In this document: positions 35,001 to 47,421 of the stretch, piece after piece | Layout: each line of letters starts with the position of its first letter | How positions within the stretch are numbered: the first letter of the stretch is position 1 | From: Hyalella azteca | Lineage: Eukaryota; Arthropoda; Malacostraca; Amphipoda; Hyalellidae | Direction: 5' to 3' | DNA length: 64,000 nt | NCBI RefSeq assembly: GCF_000764305.2 | Contig: NW_025946746.1 | Location: 1 to 64,000 of the forward strand | Program-made: the position numbers and the translations under genes | Notes under the pieces: model-generated | The model's database searches: none | The model's input: only the letters and a program-made list of their open reading frames with translations | What the model was told of the DNA's origin: nothing

Positions 35001-36753
35001 AAATTGGTGATATTTGTGGATCCAAGGTATACATAAATTTTTACTCATGCTACAAGAAAATATACATAGATGAACGAATGTAAAATCTGGCGGCCAAATA
35101 TTGAGTATTAGTGCAACTTTTTGCATATATACGAAGATATCTAAACTCGTTTATGCGAATAAAAAATTTCTATTAATTGTCAACAGTTTTTCCACATAGT
35201 AATTTTTCACCGCCTTTCGCTACTCTTCACTGTTCGCTACTTTTCGCTGTTCGTTACTTTTCGCTGTTCGATACTATTCACTGTTCGATACTATTCACTG
35301 TTCGATACTATTCACTGTTCGATACTATTCACTGTTCGATACTATTCACTGTTCGATACTATTCACTGTTCGCTACTATTTGCTGTTCGCTACTATTTGC
35401 TGTTCGCTACTATTTGCTGTTCGCTACTATTTGCTGTTCGCTTCTATTTGCTGTTCGCTACTATTTGCTGTTCGCTACTTTTCGCTGTTCGCTACTTTTC
35501 GCTGTTCGTTACTATTTGCTGTTCGCTACTATTTGCTGTTCGCTACTATTTGCTGTTCGCTACTATTTGCTGTTCGCTACTATTTGCTGTTCGTTACTAT
35601 TTGCTGTTCGTTACTATTCACAGCAGGAAATCAGTTGGTCATCGAACGAGTTGAGCGACCAGGCAGCGTTAGGATAAGTTCCAGGAGGCAGCGACGGAAG
35701 TCACCGATCATCTGCGGTGACTCACGGCGCGCATCGCTCTACACTCGAACAACTCCAGTCTATTGATCATGCTGCTGCGTACCGCCCTGCCTGGCTGCAG
35801 GTGCGCGTATTGTCACAAGTCCCAGCAAAATAACTGTATTACCTAGACTCTGAGCAAGCTTCAGGGACGAATTTACAGTTCGTATTGTTTTTTTTTTATA
35901 TGATAATCGATATTATAGTTCATATTGATTTTTATGTGATTATCAATATTATAATCAGAAACTTGCACAAGATTTGGAAAGGCAGTGTAATTAAAGTGTT
36001 TCTTCGTCACTGACAAATATTGTAAGCAAGAATATAAGAAAAACCTACTGCCGGACATTGAAAAATAGCATACAAAAGTAGCCATTCCTACGAATCACAC
36101 TCAACAAATTTTAAAACGTGAAAAATTACTTACGACAAACATAAGCCTTTCACTGATTGTAATTATAGAATCAATATACCGGTACTAAAGTAGAAAAGCT
36201 TCATAAATTCACTGATTGCTAACAGAAATTTTCAAATTCATATAGGAACGCTTGTAAATTCAAACATGTTGAAAATATTTGCATTTTAGCAGCATGGGCG
36301 ATAGACGATAGTAGTGAACAACATTGCCGGAAATACTTGGAGCGCGGAAGGCAAGGAGAACCAACACGTTCAACTGTGTTTACGTGCCAGCACACAATCT
36401 CCGCACAAACACGGCATGAGTCAAGTTGTGCCACGGCACAGCTTATCGTGTTTACTCGACATATGCCTAAAGCGTGCCTTCAACGATAAGTTCATGTTGA
36501 ACTGAGAAAATGATCAGAGAAAATGTGCAATGCAATGAATAGCCGGAGATGACCCTCATTTTTTTCGTAACACTTAAAAAATTTTTAAATACAGTTCGAT
36601 AAAACGGCACGTTAAATCCTGACTCGTTTTTTACTATGATAGAGTACAACAACTACAAATTCGAACTACAAGAAAACAACGGAAGTAGTATTTTTCAGAA
36701 TAGTCAATTCCTTATCATTAGCGCAACATTCGTGAAGCCGTTAACTTACCCAT
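23076..36753 (-). CDS. M6: M6, PLP/DM20/M6-family tetraspan membrane glycoprotein (6 coding exons)
   Basis: Coding exons on the minus strand: 36750-36753, 28923-29082, 25221-25380, 24407-24548, 23796-23941 and 23076-23207. All junctions are GT-AG and the total is 744 nt, 247 aa. Exon 1 is only ATGG, the arrangement known in the PLP family, and was placed by the ATGG|gtaagt donor. Exon 2 encodes CQDCMSRVPYATLIATVMCC, close to insect M6. Transmembrane segments are about residues 12-32, 60-82, 106-130 and 186-210. The large extracellular loop has four Cys (141, 149, 171, 179), as expected for the two conserved disulfides. The C-terminal tail has ANYAHIKDQEKF and ends KDRF. Family members act at the plasma membrane in neurons and epithelia (adhesion, tricellular junctions in flies). 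Introns carry many repeats. Exons 2-6 are firm; exon 1 is an inference supported by phase and family structure. Confidence 0.92.
24200..24420. repeat. 40-bp tandem repeat duplicating the M6 exon 4 splice donor
   Basis: The unit contains 'actcaccgagctggttgtaa' plus 'tcaatgcactggttgtatag'. It spans the last 25 bases or so of M6 exon 4 and the first bases of its intron. Full units occur at 24361-24400 and 24321-24360, with shorter and diverged units down to about 24200. Each carries a copy of CTCG|gtgagt in the gene's orientation. Confidence 0.85.
25005..25090 (-). mobile_element. CR1-like retrotransposon 3' end in M6 intron 3
   Basis: On the minus strand it reads 'aagaatcggcgacaggcc', then 'tcaggcctacacttcag', and ends in a TATGT-type tail. 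This matches the 3' UTR of the CR1-like copy at 3715-4610. It is only about 85 bp, so it is a severe 5' truncation. Confidence 0.75.
27965..28125. repeat. 19-bp tandem repeat in M6 intron 2
   Basis: About eight units of 'acacattagtatgcatgat' with few changes. Simple minisatellite. Confidence 0.9.
29224..29795. repeat. About 25-bp minisatellite in M6 intron 1
   Basis: More than twenty units of 'gaggcagggactgtagggtc' plus 'acagt', with a larger sub-block repeated (compare 29370-29470 with 29490-29590). The frames open across it come from the repeat. Confidence 0.9.
31136..31465. mobile_element. Near-perfect foldback MITE, 330 bp, Tc1/mariner type
   Basis: The termini are CAGTGGGGGGAAATAAATA and its exact complement, flanked by TA (31134-31135 and 31466-31467). 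The two arms of about 150 bases are almost identical inverted copies (I see one clear mismatch, 'aacaggaaaag' against 'aacgggaaaag'). The loop is short and centred near 31300. No coding capacity. It lies in M6 intron 1. Confidence 0.9.
32795..34459. mobile_element. hAT-like non-autonomous element, 1.66 kb, in M6 intron 1
   Basis: The termini CAGTGGTTCCCAAAG and CTTTGGGAACCACTG are perfect inverted repeats. They are flanked by a perfect 8-bp duplication GCTTAATT (32787-32794 and 34460-34467), diagnostic of hAT. Subterminal sequence is G-rich ('gggggcg'). The interior holds a GCGCATTTTCTC-type repeat (33003-33215) and a long inverted pair built on 'ggccggactcg' (about 33240-33330 against 34110-34220). 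No transposase frame remains. Confidence 0.9.
33003..33215. repeat. Dispersed repeat with GTCCGTCC core, copy 1
   Basis: It begins 'gcattttctcatttatgg', continues through a 'gtccgtccgtctgtctgtcc' stretch and ends 'cgacgagaaaatgcgctctc'. The second half is duplicated at about 33141-33215. The outer ends are short inverted repeats (CATTTTCTC / GAGAAAATG). Other copies lie at 40580 and 63728. Confidence 0.75.
35214..35620. repeat. 17-bp minisatellite in M6 intron 1
   Basis: About 24 units of 'tgttcgctactatttgc' with variant blocks ('gatactattcac', 'gctacttttcg'). Since 17 is not a multiple of 3 and the unit lacks stops, all three forward frames are open. Confidence 0.92.
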
Positions 36754-39700
36754 TGTGAATCTTCAAATATAAGTAAGGAGATCTTCAGTCTTCAGGAGGA
36801 GAATAGTAGTATTAAGAAGGCCACACTCAACTACAGCTCATCGTGATGTACAGTTCGTAACCTAACAAGAGGGGATAATTTCTTCTATTAGATGAGCTAA
36901 GTTAACAGTGAGCTCGCATCACCAGCCGAGTGCACACACGTCGCCATGCATTAGTTGATAGAAGCAAAACCACGCCAGTCACAATTCAGGATTTAGTATG
37001 CTAACAGTTGCGTTTGAGTTCAACGTGACTTTCTTAAAAATACTCAACCGAAGCGAATTATTGCACGACCACAACCGCCTTATTTCCTCAGAACCACCAG
37101 TGCCTACCAGCGCTTGATATATACATTTTGTACAAGTAGAGCGAAGCTAACTATAAATATTACTTACTACAAATAGCAAAAGTTTGGTTGTCACCACACA
37201 ATTCCGTATTTGTACCTCCTATTTAAAAACCGATCCAAATTCGATGACTCGACAAGTTATGGGAAACAAGACATGTTTACACATCTAACATCTCTTACTA
37301 ATTTCACGTTGATTTTTAGAGAGGTTACTTCCCTTTTCATCTTTTAACCAACATGCGAACCTGTTAAATCGTCATAATATACACAAATTACCCGACTAAA
37401 CATTGAGAAATTATACAGATTACGTACCAATAACTGATACTCGAACACCAAAACTAATTTTGACGAAGATCATGGGTCTAATCGAGGTTAGAAGTATAAT
37501 TGTGCTTCACTCTCCGCAGCTGCATTACTGTCCGCCTATTACATGCGCTGCTGGCAGTACGGTTGCCAAGTTTACAAATAAAAATATTGTTAAGAAATTT
37601 AGCCGCTCTTTTACACCCGATTTACTAGAAATCTAATTCATACTTTGAATCCATTTTAGCTAACAATCTATATCTTGGAATTCGGACAATACTTAAAACG
37701 ACAATTCTGAGCAACCATCAAGGTCAGAACATTCAGGCTATAAAACCTACAGCACAAGATATTAACCATCGCCTTGATGCTCTCATGTAAAATCGACGTA
37801 ACGATTTCACTTGAGAGGGACGTCTGAGAGAAACCGTGCGAAATGAGACACGGTACGTGCGTTCGAGGTTATATACGTGTACGTCTGTAGTGTGAATGTC
37901 CATAATGAGGAGATTTTCCCCACTTCATTATTTGCTCGTGCTTTAAGCGTGACAATGACAGGAATATGGATAAATTTCATAATTATATTCTAATTTACTA
38001 CATGCATCGCATCTACCATCAATTCAATTTCGACTTGTTTTGCAAGAAATGAGAGTTGAATATAGGTTGTGACGCTAAACTTAATGCCCAGAAAATATTT
38101 TATTATTTAGGAATTTCGGTAAGGCTAAATTGCTGACCAAACCTGACTTGACTAATATCCGCAACTAATTACGTGCAGCTGAGTTATCCGAATTCCTCGC
38201 AATTAAAATTATTTTCCCAATACGCGTACTAATGCCGCGTAGGCGTCGATACTCGATAGTATGTAGATAGTTTTTCCGACACGCCTTAGTTAATTATGGT
38301 TCAATATAAATATAGGTCGGTGGGACGAACGTTATATCCAAGTAAACAAAACCTAGGATTTTGCTTACTTAGATAAACATATATAAATGAACCATTTCCA
38401 TTGACTTGCGACGGAAACTTTTGAAATAAATGATATTCAAGTATTGATGGACATGTTAAGTCTAGGCTGCATCGTCGAACTTATATATACTGTACGAGTG
38501 AATTGATTAGACCTAAAGCCAAAATTACTGCTTAAAATTTCTTAGCCATAGCTGAATGATTTAGCAGCTCAGATGAGGCAATAGAATAAGCCCAGCTGAG
38601 AAGCTACTCTAAGCAGATGAAGTCGCCACGGCACTCATGTTGAAGGCCTTCAATAAAAACGATCTATTTTAGTATACAAAACTGAACTTCTGGCGCACTC
38701 AAAATTGCTTTGTAAAGCGTTCGTAGTCATCTGCGGTAATCAAACCCTACACATTGCAGTTGTGGCCAATATTTTACGGTTTTTAGTGGTAGGCGCAGCA
38801 GTGCCGTATTCGACAATAAAAAAGATAAACAACTGATCTGCTTTGATCCAGGTGCATAATTTTTTCAACATTTTCTTCTGATAAACCACAGCCCTTGAGA
38901 CTGTTAAATTAATTTTATAAGCATCTCTCTGGGCAAGTGCAAGACAATTTTGGAAATAATAATAATAATTCAGGCCGTCACTGCGACATAGCCTATACGG
39001 ACGGGCTACTCATACAGTCATACAGCTCATACTGTGACACAGACATCAATCACACGTAAGGTCATGGCGGTACACAGGTACAGGGCGACAGGGTAAACTC
39101 GCACGAACATTGACAAAGTAACAAACGACATGATTATGATCATGTCGTGATCAGAAAGCATTAATTATTTACCAAGACTTTAGCAGATCTACCTTATATG
39201 ATATATCACGTGCGCTAAGAACTATCTGAAGTCACCTTCCATAAGCAACGAATCTATCCAAATCATGGTAACCTATTCGAAATGAATTTTATGCCTGAAG
39301 ACAACATGAAATCCAGCCTGTACAACTGTCCAAGTTTTTTCGAGATATGAAGCAGGTTCAGGATGTAATTCATAACCAAACGTATTCAAAATTCAAAGTA
39401 CGGTCAGCCATCCTTAAAAAACTGTGATCGGTGGAATAGACGATAGCCTCTTGGACGAGAACCAACTCTGTGAACTGAGCACGGAGCAAACTTTTACACT
39501 CTTCCAGGAATGCTGTAACAAACTTGTGAGCCATAAGCTCCTAAGAACTAATTGAACAATAATTGGGACCATTTACACTTCAGTCAATGCTTCTACTGCC
39601 AGAAGCAAGAGCATAAAGTACAGAGAATAACATATAAAACGGGGAAGGCATAGCTTCATTGTGACTGGGAGGGCAGCAACTAAACACCCGCTCACTAACG

Positions 39701-40579
39701 TCAACAAACTTGTACTGTTCAAAGCACGCAGCTGCACGCTCAACGCTGCCGTAGCAGGGACGTTACGACCTGCGGTTGTAGCTGCAGCTGCGTAGCTATC
39801 ACTTTTTGCAAAGAACGCAACGTTTATAATAACGTTTTTCAAACAGCGAGTCAAGAACCATAAGAACTTTCAAATTAATTTTATATTTTGTGTAAACTCG
39901 ATATGAGAAAACCTACGTGAAGTGATTTAATAAATCATACGGCTGATGACTGAAACATCAATCTTTTTATGTCGATAACAGCCCATTTTCTACCATTAAA
40001 AACCTCTGATTCATGACACGTTTTCTAAGCCTTCTTCATGAAAGTTTCTTACTTTGTAATTAGAAACGGGAGTTATTTCATACTAATTAGGAGCAACTAA
40101 ATTTATATGAAATGCTTTAAATTAAAAATAATTATTTAGGGTACAGAAAACAAATTAATAGAGAATCCAGTACATGCAAGGCAATTGCATTCCTATGACT
40201 ATGTTCGCAAAGTAAAAACTTCTAATCGTAAAATTTTTTTTTTCTTTGTGCACTGATTTTCTGTCCAAATGTTTCCACCTCATGAATGCCAGCAAATCAA
40301 AGAAATTGAAGTACATTAGTTGCTCCAAACAATCTTGGATGGAAGTACATTAACTTTCTTGATTTACCTCCCAATGATGCACAATGTGTGAGCGGGTCAA
40401 ATGTAATCGCATGATCCTTGCATCAATGCTCAACTTTTCAATAGCTTCGAAGCAAATTTAGGACAAGTAACTCGAGCGTCACCTTTAAAATAATATCACA
40501 ATTAGTGTATATTCTCAATTATGAGCTATAATTCTGCACAATTCTACACTATAATTTGCTTTTCAAGTCGAGTTTTTTT
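36754..40579. other. No gene recognised; upstream of M6 exon 1
   Basis: The M6 5' UTR and promoter should lie in the right-hand part after 36753. I saw no decisive promoter motif and no other exon. Confidence 0.5.
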
Positions 40580-40725
40580 AGCGCATTTTCTCATTTATGG
40601 AAAAAATGCACTATTGTGCTCGCCATGTCCGTCTGTCTGTCTGTCCGTCCGTCCGTGACCTCAAGTTTTCGTCGACGATAAAATGCGCTCTCTGTCACTC
40701 ACTGCAGTGAGTACTGAGTTATATT
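40580..40725. repeat. Dispersed repeat with GTCCGTCC core, copy 2
   Basis: It begins 'gcgcattttctcatttatgg', contains 'gtctgtctgtccgtccgtcc' and ends 'gataaaatgcgctctctgtc' plus 'actgcagtgagtactgag'. It is nearly the same as the copy at 33003-33215. Confidence 0.8.
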
Positions 40726-43700
40726 TTTTCTCAATGAATTCAGCTCTCACCTAATCCAATATAATTCAAGTATTCAAACAATGTGTAGGTAACTGCATGG
40801 TATCGTAATATTTGGTTGCGGGTTTCAAAAACTCTACCCAATAAAGTAACTTCCATCCATTCATCAGATTGGGGTTATGAACTGCATCTCATTGTAATTA
40901 TACTACAATCATTTTTACAGTCATAAGTATTTATATTCAATTTGTTCCACAGCCGACGATCACAACTGCAACTTCGCATAAGATGAGAATAGCAGAGCAC
41001 GCCACGTAAGCAAGAGACATCCTAGTAAATCGGTCGCTCAGGAAATGAAAGGGTCATACAGTACAACTAGTGACGCACTTTCTCACCTACACATGCTACA
41101 CTAGGCTACAGCACAAGCAATGAGCAAACGTAGCACTAATACGTATTTTTTCCAGGCCAAACTGGGTCAAGTTGACCCAAACAAAGGCGAAAATGCATTT
41201 ATTCTTGTGGCAAATATCTCTCATTTATTTCTCTGAGTGTGCTATCATGGAGGGCGTGTTCGCTGAGGAAGTGTCGTCGGCGTGACGCTCGTCTTCTCAA
41301 GTCAGCGACTTGGCGGCAACTCCGCCCTGCGCCCTGCAGCCAACAGAACAAATGCAGAGCCGGGAAACAATGCACATTCTTTTGTGCTCCAGTGAAACAA
41401 CTTTCTCACTTGTATTCCCTTTCATTTTTGTTACTGCATTTCATACTCTCTTTTATTTATTTACTCTTTTATTTGTTGCGAGATTTCATATAATTAATTT
41501 AGCGTATTCATTTACAAATGTGCATTAATGCCGGGAAAATGATTATTGCAGACTATAATATAAAATTAGTGTTTTCTTAAGCATTTCTCAACCAATGATC
41601 GATTTTATACAGAACTGGTAGATTGATTGACCAGCTAAGATAAATTTATGTTAAGATAAATCAATGTTGAGTATATCTATCTACTCAGTATCTAATAATA
41701 AAAAGATCGACCATGATGTTCTTATGTTCAAGATGTTCGCAAACTTCAATAACGAATTTATTTTCTTAGGCTGAAACAAAACCGAAGTCTGAATTAAATG
41801 CCAACAATTAACATATGAAAGAACGTGCTATGTTTAATCATTTTTAGATTATTTTAATTATTCGCTAATTATTGCTTAATAAAACAATAATTTTGAAAGT
41901 AAAATGAGTTTCTCAGCCACGAAATCATGCAGTAATAATTCTAAGCTCAGTCATTTTTCTACCTAGCATTTAAAAATCGCACTTGTTGAAAATTTTTTAA
42001 AAAGTTCAAGCTACAATGTATAGTAAATATTCTTCGATAACACTCGGTCATCATTCACTCAAACGATATTCTGGCCTGATCCTATTGTTGCATGGTTTAA
42101 CTAGTTCAACCATGCCATTGTTGTGTTTGCATTATAATGATTATTCGTCCGCAAAATGAAAAACCAATTCTATTTTATCTGTTTTTTTTTCGTATGCAAT
42201 AAGGATAGCATATGGTTTATTCGTTTTGAGACTTTGTGTTTGAATTTTTAAGTGAGCATTGCGCTCATGAATAAATTTGTTGTTGACAAAATTGCTAAAA
42301 ATTAAACATTTCTCAAATTCATATGTTACCGTAATAAAATTTCAGCAGCCGCTCAATTGGAAAATATAATAAATTACATATGACTGGAAAGTTATTCAAA
42401 ATAACCAAATTTATTTTCATTCTTAAAACTTCATAGATATAACATTCTCAAGACGTTTCGTTGTTCCACTCATCCACTGCAAGTAGTATACACGTGTAAG
42501 CCCGAAATGAACAGCGACCATAAAAAACTATCCTGGTAACTCAGTTTACGTCTTGCAGGATAGAGGGAGTGTGTTTGGTGAGCTTGTTAATGCCCTCAAT
42601 TGCTGCCAATGAGGCAACTCGCTGCCTACCATGCGTGTACGACGTATACAACTTTGCCACTACCGTCATTTGCTCGGGCTCAAGTCAGTACAGATTTAAA
42701 ACGTTAACACCCAGAACCCACTAGAGGGCTTTCAGCCACTAGTAACACAACCATTCAATCTGATTACTAACATTCATAGTTCTTAATGAAAAAAAAAATT
42801 CATAGATTACTCGAGTTTCTTCAATTATTGGTACTCACACGGAAACAGATTTATTGTGAGGTACAATTTACGCACGTACAAGATGCGCACAATCCTCTGC
42901 ATTTAATTACTTACAAGAGTAGCCGGCCTAAGGGCATGTTCGCAATAAAAACATTTATCATGCAAGCCACAAAATAATTCGTTCCTCAATTCAATTTGTA
43001 GATATGAAACGCTGAAAAATAAATACTAATTTTTATGGAATTGCAAAGGAGTGAAGTCACCTGATGATTCAACCTTAAAAGCCGCACAAAAAAACTCATG
43101 ATACTCTAATCAAACTCAGTCGATCGTGAACGTGTTTTGGTCGGAATATGTTAGAATGTTAGAAATCACCATTATTACGTGCACATAGTAGTCTCATTGT
43201 GTGAATAACAGCAATCATCAAAGTAGAAACTTAATTGGGGGAAATTTTGAGCTTGTATTATTGTATAGAGGATTTGCAGTCTAAATTTGACAATCAATGG
43301 TTCCACTTACGAAGCCGAATGTTTCTTTTGAATAATCTTTCAATCTAGACCCATCAACAGTTCAACATAATGCTCTCTCAATATTAGTTAAGTTTGATAA
43401 AAGTTAATATTTCCATGAAAATGATGAATTGCAGACAAAAACCACGTTAGGCCGGTTAGGGCGGAGTTAAAATTAGCCAATTGAATATTATGACTGGGAT
43501 TGCACGATGGATGACGCAATTCTTTTCTGCAACAGAAATGAGATACGATTTGGTCTCTCTGCTGGTGGTTTCATCACAAGTAATAATAGCAATTCATAAT
43601 AAATTTCGATTAATGATTACTATGATTTAAAGTTAGAGGGGCCAATGAAAGCGAATAACGCAGTTAACCATGATAAATTAATGTTCAGAAGAAAATACTT

Positions 43701-43949
43701 TCGAAGATAAACTATGATAAACTAGAAGAGCAGTTGTACCTGCTTCAGAATGAAATTCAAGTTTGTACTACAACAGAACGTTTGGTATAATCAGCTATTG
43801 AGATATTGAAATTTAATGTTGAATCACTGAGCATGTTTTAAATTGCCAGCAACAGTCAGTTATTGATTGATTGGGCATTTTCTTTTACATTATGAGTACT
43901 GGTACAAGAAAAAATGGAAAATGCTTGGTAATTCCCTTTCCTATATTTT
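40726..43949. other. No gene recognised
   Basis: AT-rich sequence with no exon or repeat I can support. Confidence 0.5.
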
Positions 43950-44046
43950 AACATAACATAACATAGTGATAGTGATGTCGGCGCTGAAGTGTAGGCCTGA
44001 TGTGGCCTGTCGCCGATTCTTTTCCTTTTCGTGCCTTGTTCATAGA
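43950..44046 (-). mobile_element. CR1-like retrotransposon 3' end
   Basis: Nearly identical to 25005-25090: on the minus strand 'gaatcggcgacaggccac', 'aggcctacacttcagcg' and a TATGT tail. A short 5'-truncated copy. Confidence 0.75.
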
Positions 44047-44924
44047 TCTAAACTCGTAAAAAATAAAAATTATATTTTGAAGTTTTAATACTGTATCATC
44101 AACAACGACAGAGCTATTTTAAATTTCGTTTCCTAGATTGTAGGTATAAATTTCAACTATCAGACTCCAACATTCCGATTTTTAGCCTGTGTTTGGCCGA
44201 CAACTCTCTTAAACTCAAAGGCCAGGATCCAGAAGACTGCAAACATAAAACTTTCAACTCTCGAAAATCGATACATGCAAATGATGATGAAATAAGTGGA
44301 AACTGCTGTGTCAGCAATTATAAATACTTCAAGACTTTATGAAATGAACAAGAAACTTCCCCCGAGAAATTGGTAGGTGTAGCAACTAGATAGTTAGATA
44401 AATCTATTATTGTTCTAGCTCAATACGATCTTTAAACAAAATATAAAATAATATACGTTTAAAAGTTACTTTTTAGAGACAACACTTTTAAAGAATCCAG
44501 TGTTTTCAATGTTACTGACGTACAATGAATTTCTAATTTTATTTTCGAATATTAACCAAATTAATTTTTCAATTTTTTTACAGGTGAAAGCGTGTCAAAT
44601 GTCCATTATAAGATTTGGAGCTGACCAAATATTATTTTTTCAGTTTTTTAATATTGAAAAAAAAAATAATTTTTTTAAAGTAATTTATTCTGTCAATTGA
44701 TTCACGCATTGTCTCCAACTTTATGCAAGAATGCCAAATTTCAGATCGATTGGACATGTAGATGAAGTAGAGAAGTGTGTTAAATATCGATTATAAGATT
44801 TGTAGCAGCCAGGCAGACAAACAAACAAGAAGTGAAGTTAAAAAAAAGTGTTGTAATAAAAATTAACTTTAAATACACAATATATGGTGCTTACAGTATG
44901 ACATTTTAAATTAATTTAAAGTTT
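44047..44924. other. No gene recognised
   Basis: AT-rich sequence downstream (in transcript direction) of the exon ending at 44925; it may hold that gene's 3' UTR. Confidence 0.4.
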
Positions 44925-45710
44925 TTAGGTATAAAACTGACTGCTTTTCCGCTCGGGAACGTCCTTAGAGCGAGTTTTCCTCAACTGTCGCGCTTGCTTC
45001 CGAAGTACAGCGTCGATGTTGCGGTGATACATCGATGGTACCGCACGAGACGGGCTCTGGAGGGGCTGCGACGCCGAGCAGTACTCGAAGTCTTCATTTT
45101 CGACAGCCATCGAGCTTCGTTTACCCTCCTCGAAGAAGGGCACCTCAGAGTCTCGTGAATGAGCTGTGGATGATCGTAAGTTCCTTTCGCAAGATCTAGT
45201 TCGTTTAAAACTTTTCGGAGTAGCCATAAGCAGGAAGTCTGACGAGTGATGTTCTCGGATGAAACTCGGAATTCTATCGGAAAGTGGGACAAAAGCAATT
45301 CCTGAAGAAAAACGGTGGGAGGGTGGAGCAGATGCAACTTCGTCAGTCCTCCAAGAGAGCGCGCTAGCCTGTCTACAGAATGTACTTGGTATGGGCTCAC
45401 TCAGATGTCTGGGGAGAGTAGACCGAGGATATTCAGGTTGCACTGTAATGTATTCCGTAGAGTTTGGAATACTGTAAGCACCATTTGAGTGCACAGCTCG
45501 ATGTGATAACGCTACTGCGTCAATATGTCCCTCACACGAGGACCAATTGTCTTTATTCCATTTTTGTGCAACAGGCTGAGAAATTGGATGGTTGGGCTCC
45601 CACTCGTCCTGTGAGCGCCTATGGTCAGCTAAATCTGAGCAGCCGTCTTGACTTTCTTTAACGCAAGGAGTTAAATGACAACTCACTTCTTCGTATTCCG
45701 GAGCATGCAT
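44925..45710 (-). CDS. Terminal exon of an unrecognised Ser-rich, basic-tailed protein
   Basis: A frame of 261 codons ends in TAA at 44925-44927. It reads as natural low-complexity protein: rich in Ser, Arg, Pro and His, with a basic C-terminus (KQARQLRKTRSKD, then ERKSSQFYT). No domain is recognised. It could extend upstream through an acceptor at 'ttag' (about 45725) or 'cccag' (about 45715). Direct joining to the exon at 47422-48541 does not keep frame with the obvious sites, so at least one further exon or another splice site is needed if they belong to one gene. The shared strand, closeness and similar composition suggest one gene. The opposite strand also has open frames here, but they lack coherent composition. 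No start codon can be assigned with confidence. Confidence 0.55.
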   Translation of the reverse strand: MHAPEYEEVSCHLTPCVKESQDGCSDLADHRRSQDEWEPNHPISQPVAQKWNKDNWSSCEGHIDAVALSHRAVHSNGAYSIPNSTEYITVQPEYPRSTLPRHLSEPIPSTFCRQASALSWRTDEVASAPPSHRFSSGIAFVPLSDRIPSFIREHHSSDFLLMATPKSFKRTRSCERNLRSSTAHSRDSEVPFFEEGKRSSMAVENEDFEYCSASQPLQSPSRAVPSMYHRNIDAVLRKQARQLRKTRSKDVPERKSSQFYT

Positions 45711-47421
45711 GTCACTGGGTGAAACCTAATTTTAAAGCATTTGTCAATAATGCCATTTCTAGCTAGTAAAGGAAATTTGATATCTTATAGTAAATGCAAC
45801 CAGTGTCTGAAACTACGTTACTTGACCTAATATAGAAGCAAAAATGTTTTTAAGGATTCAAAGATGAAAAAATACCGGCGGTGCGCGAATTTCATTGAAC
45901 GTTTCGAAGGTTCCGAATATATATATTCTGTGCATTAAAGTAACAATGAAGAAACGAAAAAACTCCAACTTTCACGGAAACAACGAGTTTCAGTCAATTC
46001 TGGAAATAAACCTTTCTTTAAAATCTATAGTTTATTCTCGACAGCAGCAATCCTTACATCAGTCCCATGTACGAGTCAGGCAAATAATTGCTTAGTATCT
46101 TCCATAAATTGAGATTGCACGATCTTCAAAATAAACTGCGATCCAAGAACACCAAACGATCGATTTTAATCCTTGTACAGTTGTACACACGGACCGCAGG
46201 GCGACTCAACAACGTCGATACAAGGCAAGACGCAGACTGATAGCACGACAGCGACACACCGAGCAGACAGGGATGCTGACTTCGGTACATGGGCACCCGC
46301 ATCATGAACTCGTATAATGAACAGAGAATCTGTAGCCTCGCCCAGCTGCCCTAGCTCCAATATTGCCTGATTGTGGGCTATTTGCTGCACCGAGGAGTTA
46401 CTGAACAGTGGATGTTAGAGAGGTTACATTATAATAGCGTTTTTTTCCCCACATGATGTGGAAGGAGACTTTTCTGTAAGTTTCCGTGTACAGTTGTTTG
46501 GAATAAAATTTTTAACTTTTCATCTTTTATAAGATTTTAAATCGAACTTCAGTGGCCTTCTATTCGTTATATGATTGAATAACTCGCTTTAATATCAAAC
46601 TTTATTGTCTAAATGCAGAGGTATAAATATTGATTTTCTTTAAAAAAAACTGTTTATAACAAATCCATTCAAAAGAAATCAGCATGTATGAAAATGATAA
46701 ATAACTTTCAACAGATGAACCACAACTTCAATGCGTTCAAAGAAATTTACAGCGATATACTAAACAATTCTATGGTATTATTTAGCTGAAAATCAGTAGA
46801 ACGAATTACTGAAGGCAAATTAACGAAAAATTAAAAGACAGCTACAGAACTTCATGTTCCCCGACAGCTCATCCTGAAACAACTACATTCCACCGACTGC
46901 ACACTGTAGCATGCATTCTTCATTTTGTACGCTACTGACTTTATATTACTAGTAAATTTGTTTGCCGTTTATCAACTGATTTTCATGTTTCTAAAACAAC
47001 TGAAAAAAATGAGAGTCACGGGTGGAAGCTGACGCAGTGCAAGCAGGCAAAAGAGTCGCGAGCTTGAGAAGATTGCTTGCGTCAGTGTTTCTTAAGCAAG
47101 CAGAAATGCGATAGCATGTAGTGAAACCTTCGCGCGATCATATCAAAGGAAAAGTTTGTAAACTTTGGCATCATTCGGAAATATTAGTAGCATTTGACAA
47201 GTCGGCAGCTGTGTGCCAAATAAGCTAGAAGAAATGTGTTAGGGGAAAAAATTAAATCATAAATGAATAATAAAAAGATGAAATTACTTATCAGTATTTG
47301 AAAATATTGAAAAGCCCGTTACAGCGTGATCATCTAGAGACCTATAATAAGCACATAAACTTGAACTAAAAGTTAGTAAATAAAACTTGGCATGCATAAA
47401 TCTAATTAATAATCCACTAAC
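45711..47421. other. Probable intron between two Ser-rich exons
   Basis: Mostly AT-rich. A minus-strand open frame at 46166-46390 preceded by 'cactgttcag' could be an intervening exon, but phase and donor do not fit well. Confidence 0.35.

Noticed and set aside
46166..46390. Minus-strand frame that could be an exon linking the Ser-rich exons
   Set aside because: An acceptor exists at 'cactgttcag', but the phase does not fit the 47422 donor and no clear donor closes the exon.
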